In this document: positions 8,509-17,011 of the stretch, one piece after another | Layout of the letters: every line of letters begins with the position of its first letter | Numbering within the stretch: the first letter of the stretch is position 1 | NCBI GenBank assembly: GCA_947626095.1 | Contig: CANQQV010000003.1 | Coordinates: 1-64,000, forward strand | Source: an uncultured Bacilli bacterium | GTDB lineage: Bacteria > Bacillota_I > Bacilli_A > RF39 > UBA660 | Length of the DNA stretch: 64,000 nucleotides | Direction: 5' to 3' | The notes under the pieces: generated by a model | Told to the model about the DNA's origin: nothing | Database searches by the model: none | What the model saw: the letters and a program-made list of their open reading frames with translations, nothing else | Made by a program: the position numbers and the translations under genes

Positions 8509-9347
8509 ACAGAATTGCTTTGCATTGGCAATTTTTTTCTTATGATATTATCTTTTTCTAATTCTTTAAGACTTTTTTCTGGTGTTGGTAAATCTTCAGG
8601 CATCGTACCTCCTAGTCTTTTGATTGTATTACGAACTTCTTTACCTACTTCATAATGGGTTGTATTAGCATTACTTTCAGTTTTAATGTTTTCTCTTTTT
8701 AATTTTTGCTCAGTTTGAGAAATTCTAAATAAATTAGCAATAAGTTCTTCACTACCCATATTATCTAATATATCTTCTCGATATCTTAAACCTTTTCTTC
8801 TAGCAATATCGTCTGCTGTTTCACCATTATATAAGCCTTTATATCCAGAATTATGAAACTTATCAAAGTTTTTGACACCAGCATTTTTTGCTGCGTGATT
8901 TAATGAATAATTTCCCTTTTTAGTTAAATTCCTATTATAAAATCTCTTTTCATCTTCGGATAGAACACTATATTCAAGTTCTGATAGTTCTTGCTTTCTG
9001 GTTTGAACAGCAAAATAAGTTTGAGCTAAAGCAACTACTTCTTTTCTACTATCACCATTTTGAGCGATTAAATAACAAGCATATCTTGATAGCTTATAAT
9101 CATTAATTAATTTTGATGCTCCTTTTGGCATTTTTATCGTTTTGCCAACGTCGGCAAAATGATCATCAATGTTATTATTACTTAACATACAAGCACTTTT
9201 TGCTTTTTTTATGACACTTTCAAAATTGCTCCATTTTGAATATTTAAGTGCCATCATTAATTCCCTAGCACACCAATACTCATTTCCTTCCTTATCAATA
9301 TGTTTAATCTCTTCAAATGTTTTAGTTGTTTTCTTTAATTTATTCAT
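8505..9347 (-). CDS. dinD: DNA-damage-inducible protein D (DinD)
   Basis: About 280 residues, recognisable along its length as DinD. An N-terminal BRO-type domain (FEEIKHIDKEGNEYWCAREL) comes first, then LSRYACYLIAQNGDSRK, QTYFAVQTRKQEL, and a C-terminal TNTTHYEVGK-like and LGGTMPEDLPTPEKSLKELE segment. E. coli DinD is a LexA-controlled inhibitor of RecA-mediated strand exchange. AGGAGGAAC precedes ATG 9347; an in-frame TTG lies one codon upstream. A LexA-like box is in its promoter. There is no phage context, so this looks like a chromosomal SOS gene. Confidence 0.93.
   Translation of the reverse strand: MNKLKKTTKTFEEIKHIDKEGNEYWCARELMMALKYSKWSNFESVIKKAKSACMLSNNNIDDHFADVGKTIKMPKGASKLINDYKLSRYACYLIAQNGDSRKEVVALAQTYFAVQTRKQELSELEYSVLSEDEKRFYNRNLTKKGNYSLNHAAKNAGVKNFDKFHNSGYKGLYNGETADDIARRKGLRYREDILDNMGSEELIANLFRISQTEQKLKRENIKTESNANTTHYEVGKEVRNTIKRLGGTMPEDLPTPEKSLKELEKDNIIRKKLPMQSNSV
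8513..8538 (+). terminator. Intrinsic terminator of tspO
   Basis: AATTGC / GCAATT with a 9-base loop followed by TTTTTT on the plus strand. It is located inside the end of convergent dinD. Confidence 0.7.
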
Positions 9348-9388
9348 CAACCGTTCCTCCTTTTATTTTTTCTTTTTATATGGTTTAT

Positions 9389-9417
9389 ATTATATCAAAC
9401 ATTTGTTCTTCATACAA
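9389..9417 (-). promoter_or_regulatory. SOS promoter with LexA box upstream of dinD
   Basis: TATAAT (9389-9394) is preceded on the minus strand by GAACAAATGTTTG (9396-9408), close to the Gram-positive LexA box CGAACnnnnGTTCG. A weak -35 TTGTAT lies 17 bases upstream of the -10. The box fills the spacer, so bound LexA would exclude polymerase. Confidence 0.75.
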
Positions 9418-9420
9418 GAT

Positions 9421-9445
9421 AAAAAAAGTTCATTTTTAGAACTTC
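9421..9445 (-). terminator. Intrinsic terminator of the M60 peptidase gene
   Basis: AAGTTC / GAACTT stem with a 7-base loop followed by seven T on the minus strand. It overlaps the stop codon region. Confidence 0.75.
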
Positions 9446-12400
9446 TTTTCATATGATAAAACTTTATCTAACTTAGTCAATAAGATAATTAAAGTCACTA
9501 ATACAACAGTTATTAAGCATCTTAATGAATGAATACTAAGAGCAATTGAGTTAGCTTCAATACCTATAAAGTCAACACCAGTATATGGCGGAGCACTTTC
9601 ATATGAAGAATTATTACTTGGTTTCTTATTATTCTGTTGTTCTACTTTATTTGGTTTATTTTCTCCAGTACTAGGTTTTAACTCTTCATTTTGTTTACTA
9701 TATGCTCCTGCTGATATAATATCCAAAGCATTAATATAAACTTCTTGATCTTTTTTATCTAATTTATTAACTAAGCTTAATACTTCATTATAAATATCAG
9801 GTGAGGTAAATGGATTTGCAAAATCTTCTTCTTTTTTTTCACTTAATAATTTATCGATATATGTCTTAATATCATCAGAATATTTTTGATATAGTTTATC
9901 TTTATCATTAGTTAATGATTCTGGTACTAAACCATATTTAGTAACAACAAAAGTAATTTCATGATCTTTAAAATCTTCATTACTTAGTTTAGTTATTTTA
10001 CCAGTTAAACCATTAGTTACACGAACATCTTCTTTATTACCTAAATAATATATTTTAAGTTTATATCCTTCTTTAACCGGGACTTCTTTATTAGTTACTT
10101 TGTCTTTAACCCATGTATCATACCAATAACGTTGAACACTATTTTTATATACTTCTTTATTATCATTATCTAAAACAGTTAAAGAACTAAATAATACGGT
10201 ATTATCATTTCCACTATTTGGATAAGTATCACCATAATTGAAAACTAAATTATTTCCTACTAAATCTATTTTAAATGGTGTATAATCTTCACCCCAATAA
10301 CCACGTGTTCTAATACTTGTTTTAAAACCATAATCTAAATCATTAATTGGTTTGTAATTTACTTCATAAGTTTGAGTTCCTGAATCTTTAACGATAATAT
10401 ATAAATTATCATAATCTAAGGCTTCCTTAGATTTAGGAAATGCTACTTTATATGTACCTATTGGTAATTCAGTAGTAACAGTTTTATCTTTGATAGTAAT
10501 TGTTTTAACTGTTTTTCCCCCATCATTAATCGTAATATTTTGATTTTTGATATTATCTAGATTAGCAATATTAATATTAAATGTTACTTTACCTGTTAAG
10601 TTAGTATCTTTTAATTCGTCTGTTGAAACCAAATCATATAAACCAAAATTATTTAATTTAGTTTTTAATTCTTGACCTTTAGTTTCATCAGTTAACATTT
10701 CTTTCATATAATAAATAGTTGGTAATGGTTTAGCCATTAATTCATCTTTAACATTATCAGATACAGTAATACCCCATGATTCAATATATGGAACAACATT
10801 AACATTATATTTTTCAGCTAAAGCTAAGGCCCAAACATCAGTTGTTTTCATTCTAGTACCTGTTTCGCTATACACACGACGATAATATTGATTAATATAA
10901 GCATAAGCTTCTTTATAATCATCAAAATAATTTAACATATTAACAATAGCATATAACATCCCAGCGGCCCCAACATTACCTTCACCATTATCTAAGAATC
11001 CTTTACCATCTTGACGAGCTTTATTATATTCATTTTCTTTAGTGGCTAATGATAACCAGTTATCGTTATATTTATTTAATTCTGGCGTATAAGTTTGAAT
11101 ATAGTAGCAGAAGATATTAACCCCTACTTCTCCTATAGGTAAACCACCAGCATTACCACCAACTTGAGCTTGATAACCATGACCAACTTCGTGTAAGTTT
11201 CCCCAACCATATTGGAAAAATGACCAGTCATGTTCTTGGTTAATACCTACATGATCACCACTAGCATAGTAAGCAGCCCCTGCTCCATGTTTATTTGCTT
11301 TACCAAAATATTTAGTTTTAACATTTTGACTTAATTCATCGACTGGATGATCATATGATAAACCAATTAAATCATCGTAATGATCCATTACTTGGTCCCA
11401 CCAATTTAAATAGTTATCTAATGATTCATATGGTTTACCACCAGGGTATTTAGTTTCAAATAATTTATCATGGTCAATATATGGCACAGATATCATATAA
11501 GAAGCTCCATCAATAATACTATATGAGTTTTCATCTTCAGCCCATTCTTTTAAGAATGTTTCTTGATATGTAGCCCCATCACCTTGATGATAATAATGTA
11601 ATCTTTTTGTTTTAACATTTGTAGTATCATATTTTATTTCATATTTAACAACATCAGTTTGTTTATATAAAGTTTTAATAGTTGGTAAACTAACATAATT
11701 AGTACTAACACCATCTGTAGTAACAACATTTTTGATATTTACCCAACCTTCTAAGGCTTCAGTTAAGTCTAACTCTTTAGCTAACTCTTCATCAGTAATA
11801 GTTTCTTTTGGATTGCTTTCAGTTCTTTTAGTTTTTTCATCATTAAGTTTTTTCTGAACTTCTTCAATAACTTTATCTTTACTTTGTACTTTAATTTCAC
11901 TTTCAGTATTTTGATCATCATTTTGTAATTTAACAATTAAATCGCCACCACTAATATGACGCATTTGAAATTCACCATCAAGATCTAAAAATAAACCAAC
12001 AATTTGACGATCCATATTATTACCACGTGTATATCCCAAATTATTTAAATGATCAACTGATGGCAATGAATACATTGTTCTTTCAATATTAATCTCGGTT
12101 GTACCTTCAACAACCTTAACTGGTACTTCAATAGTCGAAGTATTATTATGTGAATCAGTTACTTCATAAATTACTTTGTATTCGCCAGCTTTTGTTGTAT
12201 CTATAGTATCTAAAGTTTTCTTTATTTTAGTTGTTAAGTCACCATCTTCCATGTCCTTAACAAAAATTCTAAAACGTGCATCATGTTCTAGATCAATAGT
12301 AGTTCCAACTGGAACAGTTATTTTAGTAGCACCATAAAAGAATGGTTTATTCTTGACACTCCAATATTCTTCTTTTGGAACATAACTACTTTTTTCTTCG

Positions 12401-12504
12401 GTAGTATTTTCAGGAACAATATTACCAAAAGAGATTGGTATAAACAGATTAAATAATAAAGCAATAATTAAAAATATATTACATATACGTACTAATTTCT
12501 TCAT
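9436..12504 (-). CDS. Secreted, membrane-anchored M60-like (mucin-type) metallopeptidase
   Basis: A surface protein of about 1022 residues. Residues 1-28 form a signal peptide. Residues 55-135 resemble a bacterial Ig-like/DUF5011 domain (FVKDMEDGDLTTKIK...TKAGEYKVIYEVTD). The M60 gluzincin core near residues 330-560 holds HEVGHGYQ with a downstream GEV glutamate (HExxH-Xn-E). The C-terminus has beta-rich modules, a low-complexity linker and one membrane helix followed by a short basic tail. M60 enzymes cleave O-glycosylated mucins, which suggests life at a mucosal surface. AGGGGG precedes ATG 12504. It has its own promoter and terminator. Confidence 0.88.
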   Translation of the reverse strand: MKKLVRICNIFLIIALLFNLFIPISFGNIVPENTTEEKSSYVPKEEYWSVKNKPFFYGATKITVPVGTTIDLEHDARFRIFVKDMEDGDLTTKIKKTLDTIDTTKAGEYKVIYEVTDSHNNTSTIEVPVKVVEGTTEINIERTMYSLPSVDHLNNLGYTRGNNMDRQIVGLFLDLDGEFQMRHISGGDLIVKLQNDDQNTESEIKVQSKDKVIEEVQKKLNDEKTKRTESNPKETITDEELAKELDLTEALEGWVNIKNVVTTDGVSTNYVSLPTIKTLYKQTDVVKYEIKYDTTNVKTKRLHYYHQGDGATYQETFLKEWAEDENSYSIIDGASYMISVPYIDHDKLFETKYPGGKPYESLDNYLNWWDQVMDHYDDLIGLSYDHPVDELSQNVKTKYFGKANKHGAGAAYYASGDHVGINQEHDWSFFQYGWGNLHEVGHGYQAQVGGNAGGLPIGEVGVNIFCYYIQTYTPELNKYNDNWLSLATKENEYNKARQDGKGFLDNGEGNVGAAGMLYAIVNMLNYFDDYKEAYAYINQYYRRVYSETGTRMKTTDVWALALAEKYNVNVVPYIESWGITVSDNVKDELMAKPLPTIYYMKEMLTDETKGQELKTKLNNFGLYDLVSTDELKDTNLTGKVTFNINIANLDNIKNQNITINDGGKTVKTITIKDKTVTTELPIGTYKVAFPKSKEALDYDNLYIIVKDSGTQTYEVNYKPINDLDYGFKTSIRTRGYWGEDYTPFKIDLVGNNLVFNYGDTYPNSGNDNTVLFSSLTVLDNDNKEVYKNSVQRYWYDTWVKDKVTNKEVPVKEGYKLKIYYLGNKEDVRVTNGLTGKITKLSNEDFKDHEITFVVTKYGLVPESLTNDKDKLYQKYSDDIKTYIDKLLSEKKEEDFANPFTSPDIYNEVLSLVNKLDKKDQEVYINALDIISAGAYSKQNEELKPSTGENKPNKVEQQNNKKPSNNSSYESAPPYTGVDFIGIEANSIALSIHSLRCLITVVLVTLIILLTKLDKVLSYEKKF

Positions 12505-12527
12505 AAGCAACCCCCTAATATGTATTA

Positions 12528-12556
12528 ATTGTATTATAAGGAATAATTTCCGTCAA
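12528..12556 (-). promoter_or_regulatory. Promoter of the M60 peptidase gene
   Basis: TTGACG (12551-12556), a 17-bp spacer and TACAAT (12528-12533), then a short leader to the AGGGGG ribosome site. Confidence 0.65.
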
Positions 12557-12584
12557 TTTTTGCCCTATTTTTCGTAAAAAAACT

Positions 12585-12613
12585 AAAAAAAAGAAGCTCT
12601 TACTCGGAACTTC
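12585..12613 (-). terminator. Intrinsic terminator of the PRPP synthetase gene
   Basis: GAAGTTC pairs with GAGCTTC (7 bp with one G-T) around a 7-base loop, followed by T8 on the minus strand. It includes the stop codon. Confidence 0.7.
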
Positions 12614-13742
12614 CATTAAACTTTTCTTCAAGCATCTTAATAGGTTTTGATTTATCTTTCATAATACCTGAAATAGACTCGTCATGATGAATTGTATAAA
12701 TTATTTCAGCTACTTCTTTAGAACAATCACAAACATGTAACCATTTATATTTTAAGTATTCTTTAGGAATATAAGATAAGTTAGTAGTATATAAGCCATC
12801 AAACTTACCTGCTTTATAGTATTCTTCAAATTTTTCGACACCTTTAGTAAATAAAGCATAAGTAACCATAATATATATTTTTTTTACATTACGCTTCTTT
12901 AACTCATCAATAACATCAAACATGCTACCACCACTTGATATCATATCATCCGAAACTATCGCTGTAAAACCATCAAGTTCAGGATTACCTGAATAATCAT
13001 GTGATATAACTGGATATTTACCATCTACTAAATGATTATAATCTCTTTGTTTAACAAAACTACCAGCTTCACGATGAATATGATCATAGTTAAAGCTATT
13101 TAAATAAACATTACGTCTACCAGTAGCTCCATTATCAGGGGCAACAAAAACTAACTTTTTTAAACTACTTTTAGATGAATCATTAATAAAAGCTTCTAAA
13201 ATAGTATTAGTTGCATAGAAATTATCAAATTCCATATTGCGTATCGCATGTTCTACTCCTTCATCATGAGCATCAAAAGTTATAAAACTTTTAACCCCAT
13301 TTAACATATCTAATTCATGTAAGGACATCCCACACATTAAATTTTCTCTAGTATTACGACGATGTTGTCTACCATCATAAAGTAGAGGCATTATAATATT
13401 GATACTTTTAGCATGACGATTACAAGCTCCTATTCCATCTTTAAGTTGCATCATAATATCATTAGGACTTGTATGATTTACTAAACCACGCATTTTATAT
13501 TCAATCGAATAATTACCTACATCAGTTAAAGTAAAAATATCTTTACCACGTACTGTTTCTTTTATCTCAACTTTTAAATGTCCGTCGTCAAAGAAGACCT
13601 CATTCATTGGTAATAAAAACGTATATTTTTCTTTATCTAAGCCATACATATCAAGAAGGTGATCATTTACTTTAGTACCTAAATCTTCAGCACTTTTAAA
13701 TACCATTAATCTTAAATTATCTTTTTCAACTAATTTTTTCAT
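12600..13742 (-). CDS. prs: Ribose-phosphate pyrophosphokinase (divergent)
   Basis: Makes PRPP from ribose-5-phosphate and ATP for nucleotide, His and Trp synthesis. The PRPP-binding loop appears as VSDDMISSGGSM (around residue 265). The regulatory/catalytic flexible region is IMPLLYDGRQHRR (118-130), and FDAHDEG is near 165. At 380 residues it is longer than the usual 310-320, with insertions in both halves, so it belongs to a divergent branch. AAGGAG lies five bases before the ATG. It is monocistronic with a leader of about 100 nt. Confidence 0.85.
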   Translation of the reverse strand: MKKLVEKDNLRLMVFKSAEDLGTKVNDHLLDMYGLDKEKYTFLLPMNEVFFDDGHLKVEIKETVRGKDIFTLTDVGNYSIEYKMRGLVNHTSPNDIMMQLKDGIGACNRHAKSINIIMPLLYDGRQHRRNTRENLMCGMSLHELDMLNGVKSFITFDAHDEGVEHAIRNMEFDNFYATNTILEAFINDSSKSSLKKLVFVAPDNGATGRRNVYLNSFNYDHIHREAGSFVKQRDYNHLVDGKYPVISHDYSGNPELDGFTAIVSDDMISSGGSMFDVIDELKKRNVKKIYIMVTYALFTKGVEKFEEYYKAGKFDGLYTTNLSYIPKEYLKYKWLHVCDCSKEVAEIIYTIHHDESISGIMKDKSKPIKMLEEKFNGSSE

Positions 13743-13840
13743 TCCTACTCCTTCATCAGCAATATACTATTAAAAAATAAGATAAATCATAAACTCTATT
13801 ATCACCAAAACCCTTTCCTATTATCATTACACTAAGATTA
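13743..13840 (-). promoter_or_regulatory. Promoter and 5' leader of prs
   Basis: TATAAT lies near 13835 on the minus strand, about 100 bases before the prs start, preceded by a weak TTTACT-type -35 inside the neighbouring terminator. The leader has no ORF and no strong hairpin that I can identify. Confidence 0.4.
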
Positions 13841-13852
13841 TAACACGACATT

Positions 13853-13884
13853 AAAAAAAGTAAACGGCCAAACGTTTACTTTTT
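13853..13884 (-). terminator. Strong terminator after the APH-fold kinase
   Basis: AAAAAGTAAACG / CGTTTACTTTTT form a 12-bp perfect stem with a 6-base loop. It is symmetrical enough to work in both directions. Confidence 0.85.
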
Positions 13885-13938
13885 ATCTATTATTTTTAAA
13901 CTAGTTAAAATACTTAAAACTTAGTTTTAAATTTTTCA

Positions 13939-14934
13939 CTATGTAGTAAGATTTTTAATAATATTAGTTAAAGTTTCAATTAAATCTATATAACGATTTA
14001 TTTCTAAGATTGTTTTAGTAACTTCCTCTGTTGCAAGCTTTATTTCATCTTCATCATTAGTTATAAGACCTAAACTACGCTCTAAATTATAATGTAACCA
14101 ATTAAAACGATTTATTAAATTACCACAAATAACATCATACCAATCAATATCTGGTAATGGTCTTTCATTTAAATATGTCGTTATAAAAGACTTAAATTTA
14201 TCTTCCCTAAAATTATCTGTTAAGAACCCTGACCAACATAAAGCCACTTCTAATAGCTCTTGATAAGGACATGCCAAAGTAGCAGCTTCAAAATCAATTA
14301 CTACTGGTTCATTACCTTGCCACATAACATTTTTTGGATCTAAATCTTGATGCGATAAAGTATAATCTTTATTAATATTATTAAATCTCTCATTAGCTCT
14401 TTGTTGTAAAGAAACATATTTTAAATAGTTATTTAAGTATAGTTCTTGATAGGGCATTTGTTTAAAACTAGCCATTTTAGTATATGATGACCAATCATAA
14501 ATATCTGTATATTTCGTTATTTCAGGTATTAAATTTAACTTAGTATAATCTAAACTATGTATTTGTGCTAAAAGATGAGCTATCTTTTGACAATGTAAAA
14601 TTGTTATCTCTTCATCTTTTAAGACTTTACCTTCTACAAAGTCAAATACCATATAATACAAATCTTTATATTTATTTAAATAATTATTATTTATTTTTAA
14701 AGCATTAGATACTTTTATATTATTAAGTGCCAAATAATTAGAAATTGTTTCTGAAGTAACAAAATTATCATAAGCTTCAGGTCGATTCATAACTTCTTTA
14801 TTTAACACTTTAATGGCATAAATCTTTTTTGTTGTTTCAACTTTATACATTTGGTGCATTAAACCACCAGTTAATTTCGTAATCTTTAAAACTTTACCTA
14901 AACCATAAGTATCACAAAAACCATCAATATTCAT
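13939..14934 (-). CDS. APH/choline-kinase-fold phosphotransferase
   Basis: A 331-residue kinase of the aminoglycoside phosphotransferase/choline kinase superfamily. The catalytic loop LSHQDLDPKNVMW (HxDxxxxN) lies near residue 195, followed by VVIDFEAA (the DFE metal-binding motif). The N-lobe has KLTGGLMHQMYKV and an ATP-binding lysine in YAIKVLN. The C-terminal half is helical. Candidate substrates are choline, ethanolamine, thiamine or an aminoglycoside; nothing here decides. It follows rsgA after 4 bases, so it is expressed with it and shares the upstream attenuator. Confidence 0.82.
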   Translation of the reverse strand: MNIDGFCDTYGLGKVLKITKLTGGLMHQMYKVETTKKIYAIKVLNKEVMNRPEAYDNFVTSETISNYLALNNIKVSNALKINNNYLNKYKDLYYMVFDFVEGKVLKDEEITILHCQKIAHLLAQIHSLDYTKLNLIPEITKYTDIYDWSSYTKMASFKQMPYQELYLNNYLKYVSLQQRANERFNNINKDYTLSHQDLDPKNVMWQGNEPVVIDFEAATLACPYQELLEVALCWSGFLTDNFREDKFKSFITTYLNERPLPDIDWYDVICGNLINRFNWLHYNLERSLGLITNDEDEIKLATEEVTKTILEINRYIDLIETLTNIIKNLTT

Positions 14935-14938
14935 TTAA

Positions 14939-15925
14939 TCACTTCCTTTTTATTTCACTTATTATTTTACAATAACTTTCATATCTTTCTTGACTAATAT
15001 TTTTCTTAACTTCTTGTTTAATCGCACAAGTATTTTCCGGTTCATCATAATGCAAACAATTATGATATTTACATAAATTATTATATGGTCTAAATTCTTT
15101 AAAATAATCTTGAATATCTTCAATCTTAAATTTTTTTAAATCTAAACTTCTAATCCCTGGTGTATCAATAATTCCCGAATTATCCTGCCATAAATAATAT
15201 TTAGAAGTTGTCGTTGTATGACAGCCTCTCTTACTTTTATCACTTACACTATTAGTTCTTATAACATCATCATCTAATAAATAATTAGTAAGTGATGATT
15301 TACCTACACCACTATTACCAACTAAAATACAAGTTTTATTTAGTAATCTCTCTTTTAAATCATTTAATCCTTCTTTAGTTTTTGTCGAAGTTTTAACAAC
15401 TTCATAACCTAACTCTCCATAAAAATCAATTATCTTTTGTTCTTTCTCCGTAACTAAATCATATTTATTAAAACAAATAATAAAAGGAATATTACTGTTT
15501 TCTAATAAAATTATATAACGGTCTATAAACTTCGGATGAACTGGTGGATCATTAACTGCCACTACAATAACTGCTAAATCAATATTAGTAGCCACTATTT
15601 TATTAGTTCCTATTGCCTTTAATTTAGTGCCATCTACTTTATCACGACTTAAAATATTTGTTCTTTCAATAATTCCTATTATTTCATTATTATCAATAAT
15701 TACTTTATCTCCAGGAAACACTATTTTATTTATCACATAATTAAATTTTTTAGCTAATGTAACTTCATTTATTTTATTATCTTTTAAAACATAAGCTTTC
15801 TGATAATTAGTTTCTATAACAATCCCATAATCATTACTTGTATAATCAAATTCTATTTCTCTCTTTTTTTCTTTTCTCTCTTTTTTAATATTTTCATATC
15901 TTTTATGATGTGTTATTTTAATCAC
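14939..15925 (-). CDS. rsgA: Ribosome small subunit-dependent GTPase A
   Basis: RsgA checks and releases assembly factors from the maturing 30S subunit. The circularly permuted GTPase order is visible: NKYD (G4, about residue 150), GNSGVGKSS (G1, about 203) and DTPG (G3, about 255). An OB-fold comes before it and a zinc-binding C/H cluster (NLCKYHNCLH ... C) after. It has an N-terminal basic extension. The open frame begins at GTG 15925, but the good ribosome site AAAGGTG overlaps that codon, so an ATT or ATA just downstream may be the real start. A leader ORF and attenuator hairpin precede it. Confidence 0.92.
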   Translation of the reverse strand: MIKITHHKRYENIKKERKEKKREIEFDYTSNDYGIVIETNYQKAYVLKDNKINEVTLAKKFNYVINKIVFPGDKVIIDNNEIIGIIERTNILSRDKVDGTKLKAIGTNKIVATNIDLAVIVVAVNDPPVHPKFIDRYIILLENSNIPFIICFNKYDLVTEKEQKIIDFYGELGYEVVKTSTKTKEGLNDLKERLLNKTCILVGNSGVGKSSLTNYLLDDDVIRTNSVSDKSKRGCHTTTTSKYYLWQDNSGIIDTPGIRSLDLKKFKIEDIQDYFKEFRPYNNLCKYHNCLHYDEPENTCAIKQEVKKNISQERYESYCKIISEIKRK

Positions 15926-15950
15926 CTTTCCATTTTTATATTTTTATAAT

Positions 15951-15978
15951 TAAAAAGAACTTACTTTATAGTAAGTTC
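15951..15978 (-). terminator. Attenuator terminator in the rsgA leader
   Basis: GAACTTACT / AGTAAGTTC is a 9-bp perfect stem with a 4-base loop followed by TTTTTA on the minus strand, about 25 bases before rsgA. Thirteen bases of it (15963-15975) are perfectly complementary to 16022-16034 inside the leader ORF, so a competing antiterminator can form. Confidence 0.85.
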
Positions 15979-15997
15979 CACATCAAAGATACGATAA

Positions 15998-16060
15998 CTA
16001 TTTATTACCTTGTGTGATTATCTTACTATAAAGTTCATTTAAAACATTTATCTTTTTCAT
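15998..16060 (-). CDS. 20-residue leader peptide of the rsgA attenuator
   Basis: A complete small ORF encoding MKKINVLNELYSKIITQGNK and ending in TAG. GAAGGAG stands 9 bases before the ATG and a promoter lies immediately upstream. The ORF covers the RNA segments that pair either with its own ribosome site (10 bp) or with the rsgA terminator (13 bp). That is the arrangement of leader peptides that control erm and ABC-F resistance genes. I infer it is translated for regulation; there is no sign that the peptide itself has a function. Confidence 0.75.
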   Translation of the reverse strand: MKKINVLNELYSKIITQGNK

Positions 16061-16085
16061 ATAATCACACTCCTTCACTAACTAA

Positions 16086-16114
16086 ATCGTACTATATTTA
16101 TTATTATTTGTCAA
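16086..16114 (-). promoter_or_regulatory. Promoter of the rsgA leader
   Basis: TTGACA (16109-16114), a 17-bp spacer and TACGAT (16086-16091). The predicted transcript starts only a few bases before the leader ORF's GAAGGAG. Confidence 0.7.
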
Positions 16115-16117
16115 TTT

Positions 16118-17011
16118 CTAACGTTTAAAATATTTAACTGCTTTAGGAGCTAAAGACAAAGTAGGATTTAAATCATTTAAACGATTAATATCCATAAATT
16201 CATTGAGTAATTCTTCTACCGTATAGTTACCATCAAAGATTGATTGAATACGACTCTTTATATATTCTCTTGTTGCATTACTACCAAAATAATATTCCGC
16301 AAATAAATTATATGCTCTTACATCAGAAACAACATATTTAGAATCAATTAAAGCATCATCTTCACTTTTTTCTAATCTATTTTGCTTAAAATCCCTTAAT
16401 TCACGAGCTAAGGTTTCTATTTCATAAATTCTTCTTGAATCAAATGTTCTTAATATATTTTCTGATTTATCTAATAACTCAGCTAATTGAAGTTCTATAA
16501 ATACACTTAAAACTTCAGAATTATAATATGAACCAATCGCTCCATTTACTGAATCAACTTCGGCATGAGTTATTTCATGAGCATAAGAACTAGACGTTAA
16601 CTCTGTAACTAAACTATTTAATTCGATTCCAATAAAAGAAACATTTGGATAACTATCTTTTAGCTCTGTTATTAAACCACCATAAAAGGTATCACCACTT
16701 ACTGTTTTAGGAATAACCGGTAATTCAAAAGGACTTACATTTAAACGTTTAAATAGTTTTAAATATTTTTTATTAATTAAATATTTTAAATATGGTACAT
16801 CATGTGTTTTATAAAAAGCTCTAAAAAAGTTTTCTGTATCTGACAAAGCATCTTCAATATGCATTTGATGAACATGATATACTGTTTTATTAACCTCTAA
16901 TTTACCAATATGAGCAGCTGTAAAAATCAAATCCGTAGTTGGCACATATGGTTCTATCTCACTTATATAACCTCTTTTTCTTATTTGCTCTCTAATAGAA
17001 ATTTCTTTCAT
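16118..17011 (-). CDS. Putative HExxH zinc-dependent protein (copy B)
   Basis: 297 residues, no signal peptide or membrane segment. HEITH followed after 16 residues by a glutamate (NSEVLS) gives HExxH-X16-E, a gluzincin-like zinc site near residues 151-172. It aligns along its length with the upstream gene: RGY near the start, VP/PFELPV before the middle, FYG, then the HExxH region. The two are diverged duplicates. Its ATG overlaps the previous stop as TAATG, and GGAGGAG precedes it. I do not recognise a named family; peptidase activity is inferred from the motif only. Confidence 0.7.
   Translation of the reverse strand: MKEISIREQIRKRGYISEIEPYVPTTDLIFTAAHIGKLEVNKTVYHVHQMHIEDALSDTENFFRAFYKTHDVPYLKYLINKKYLKLFKRLNVSPFELPVIPKTVSGDTFYGGLITELKDSYPNVSFIGIELNSLVTELTSSSYAHEITHAEVDSVNGAIGSYYNSEVLSVFIELQLAELLDKSENILRTFDSRRIYEIETLARELRDFKQNRLEKSEDDALIDSKYVVSDVRAYNLFAEYYFGSNATREYIKSRIQSIFDGNYTVEELLNEFMDINRLNDLNPTLSLAPKAVKYFKR

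Noticed and set aside
8505..9350. DinD as a prophage antirepressor marking a phage remnant
   Set aside because: The match to DinD is full-length and no phage genes, integrase or att repeats lie nearby.
13743..13938. PRPP or other known riboswitch before prs
   Set aside because: The leader lacks recognisable conserved riboswitch motifs or a regulatory hairpin.
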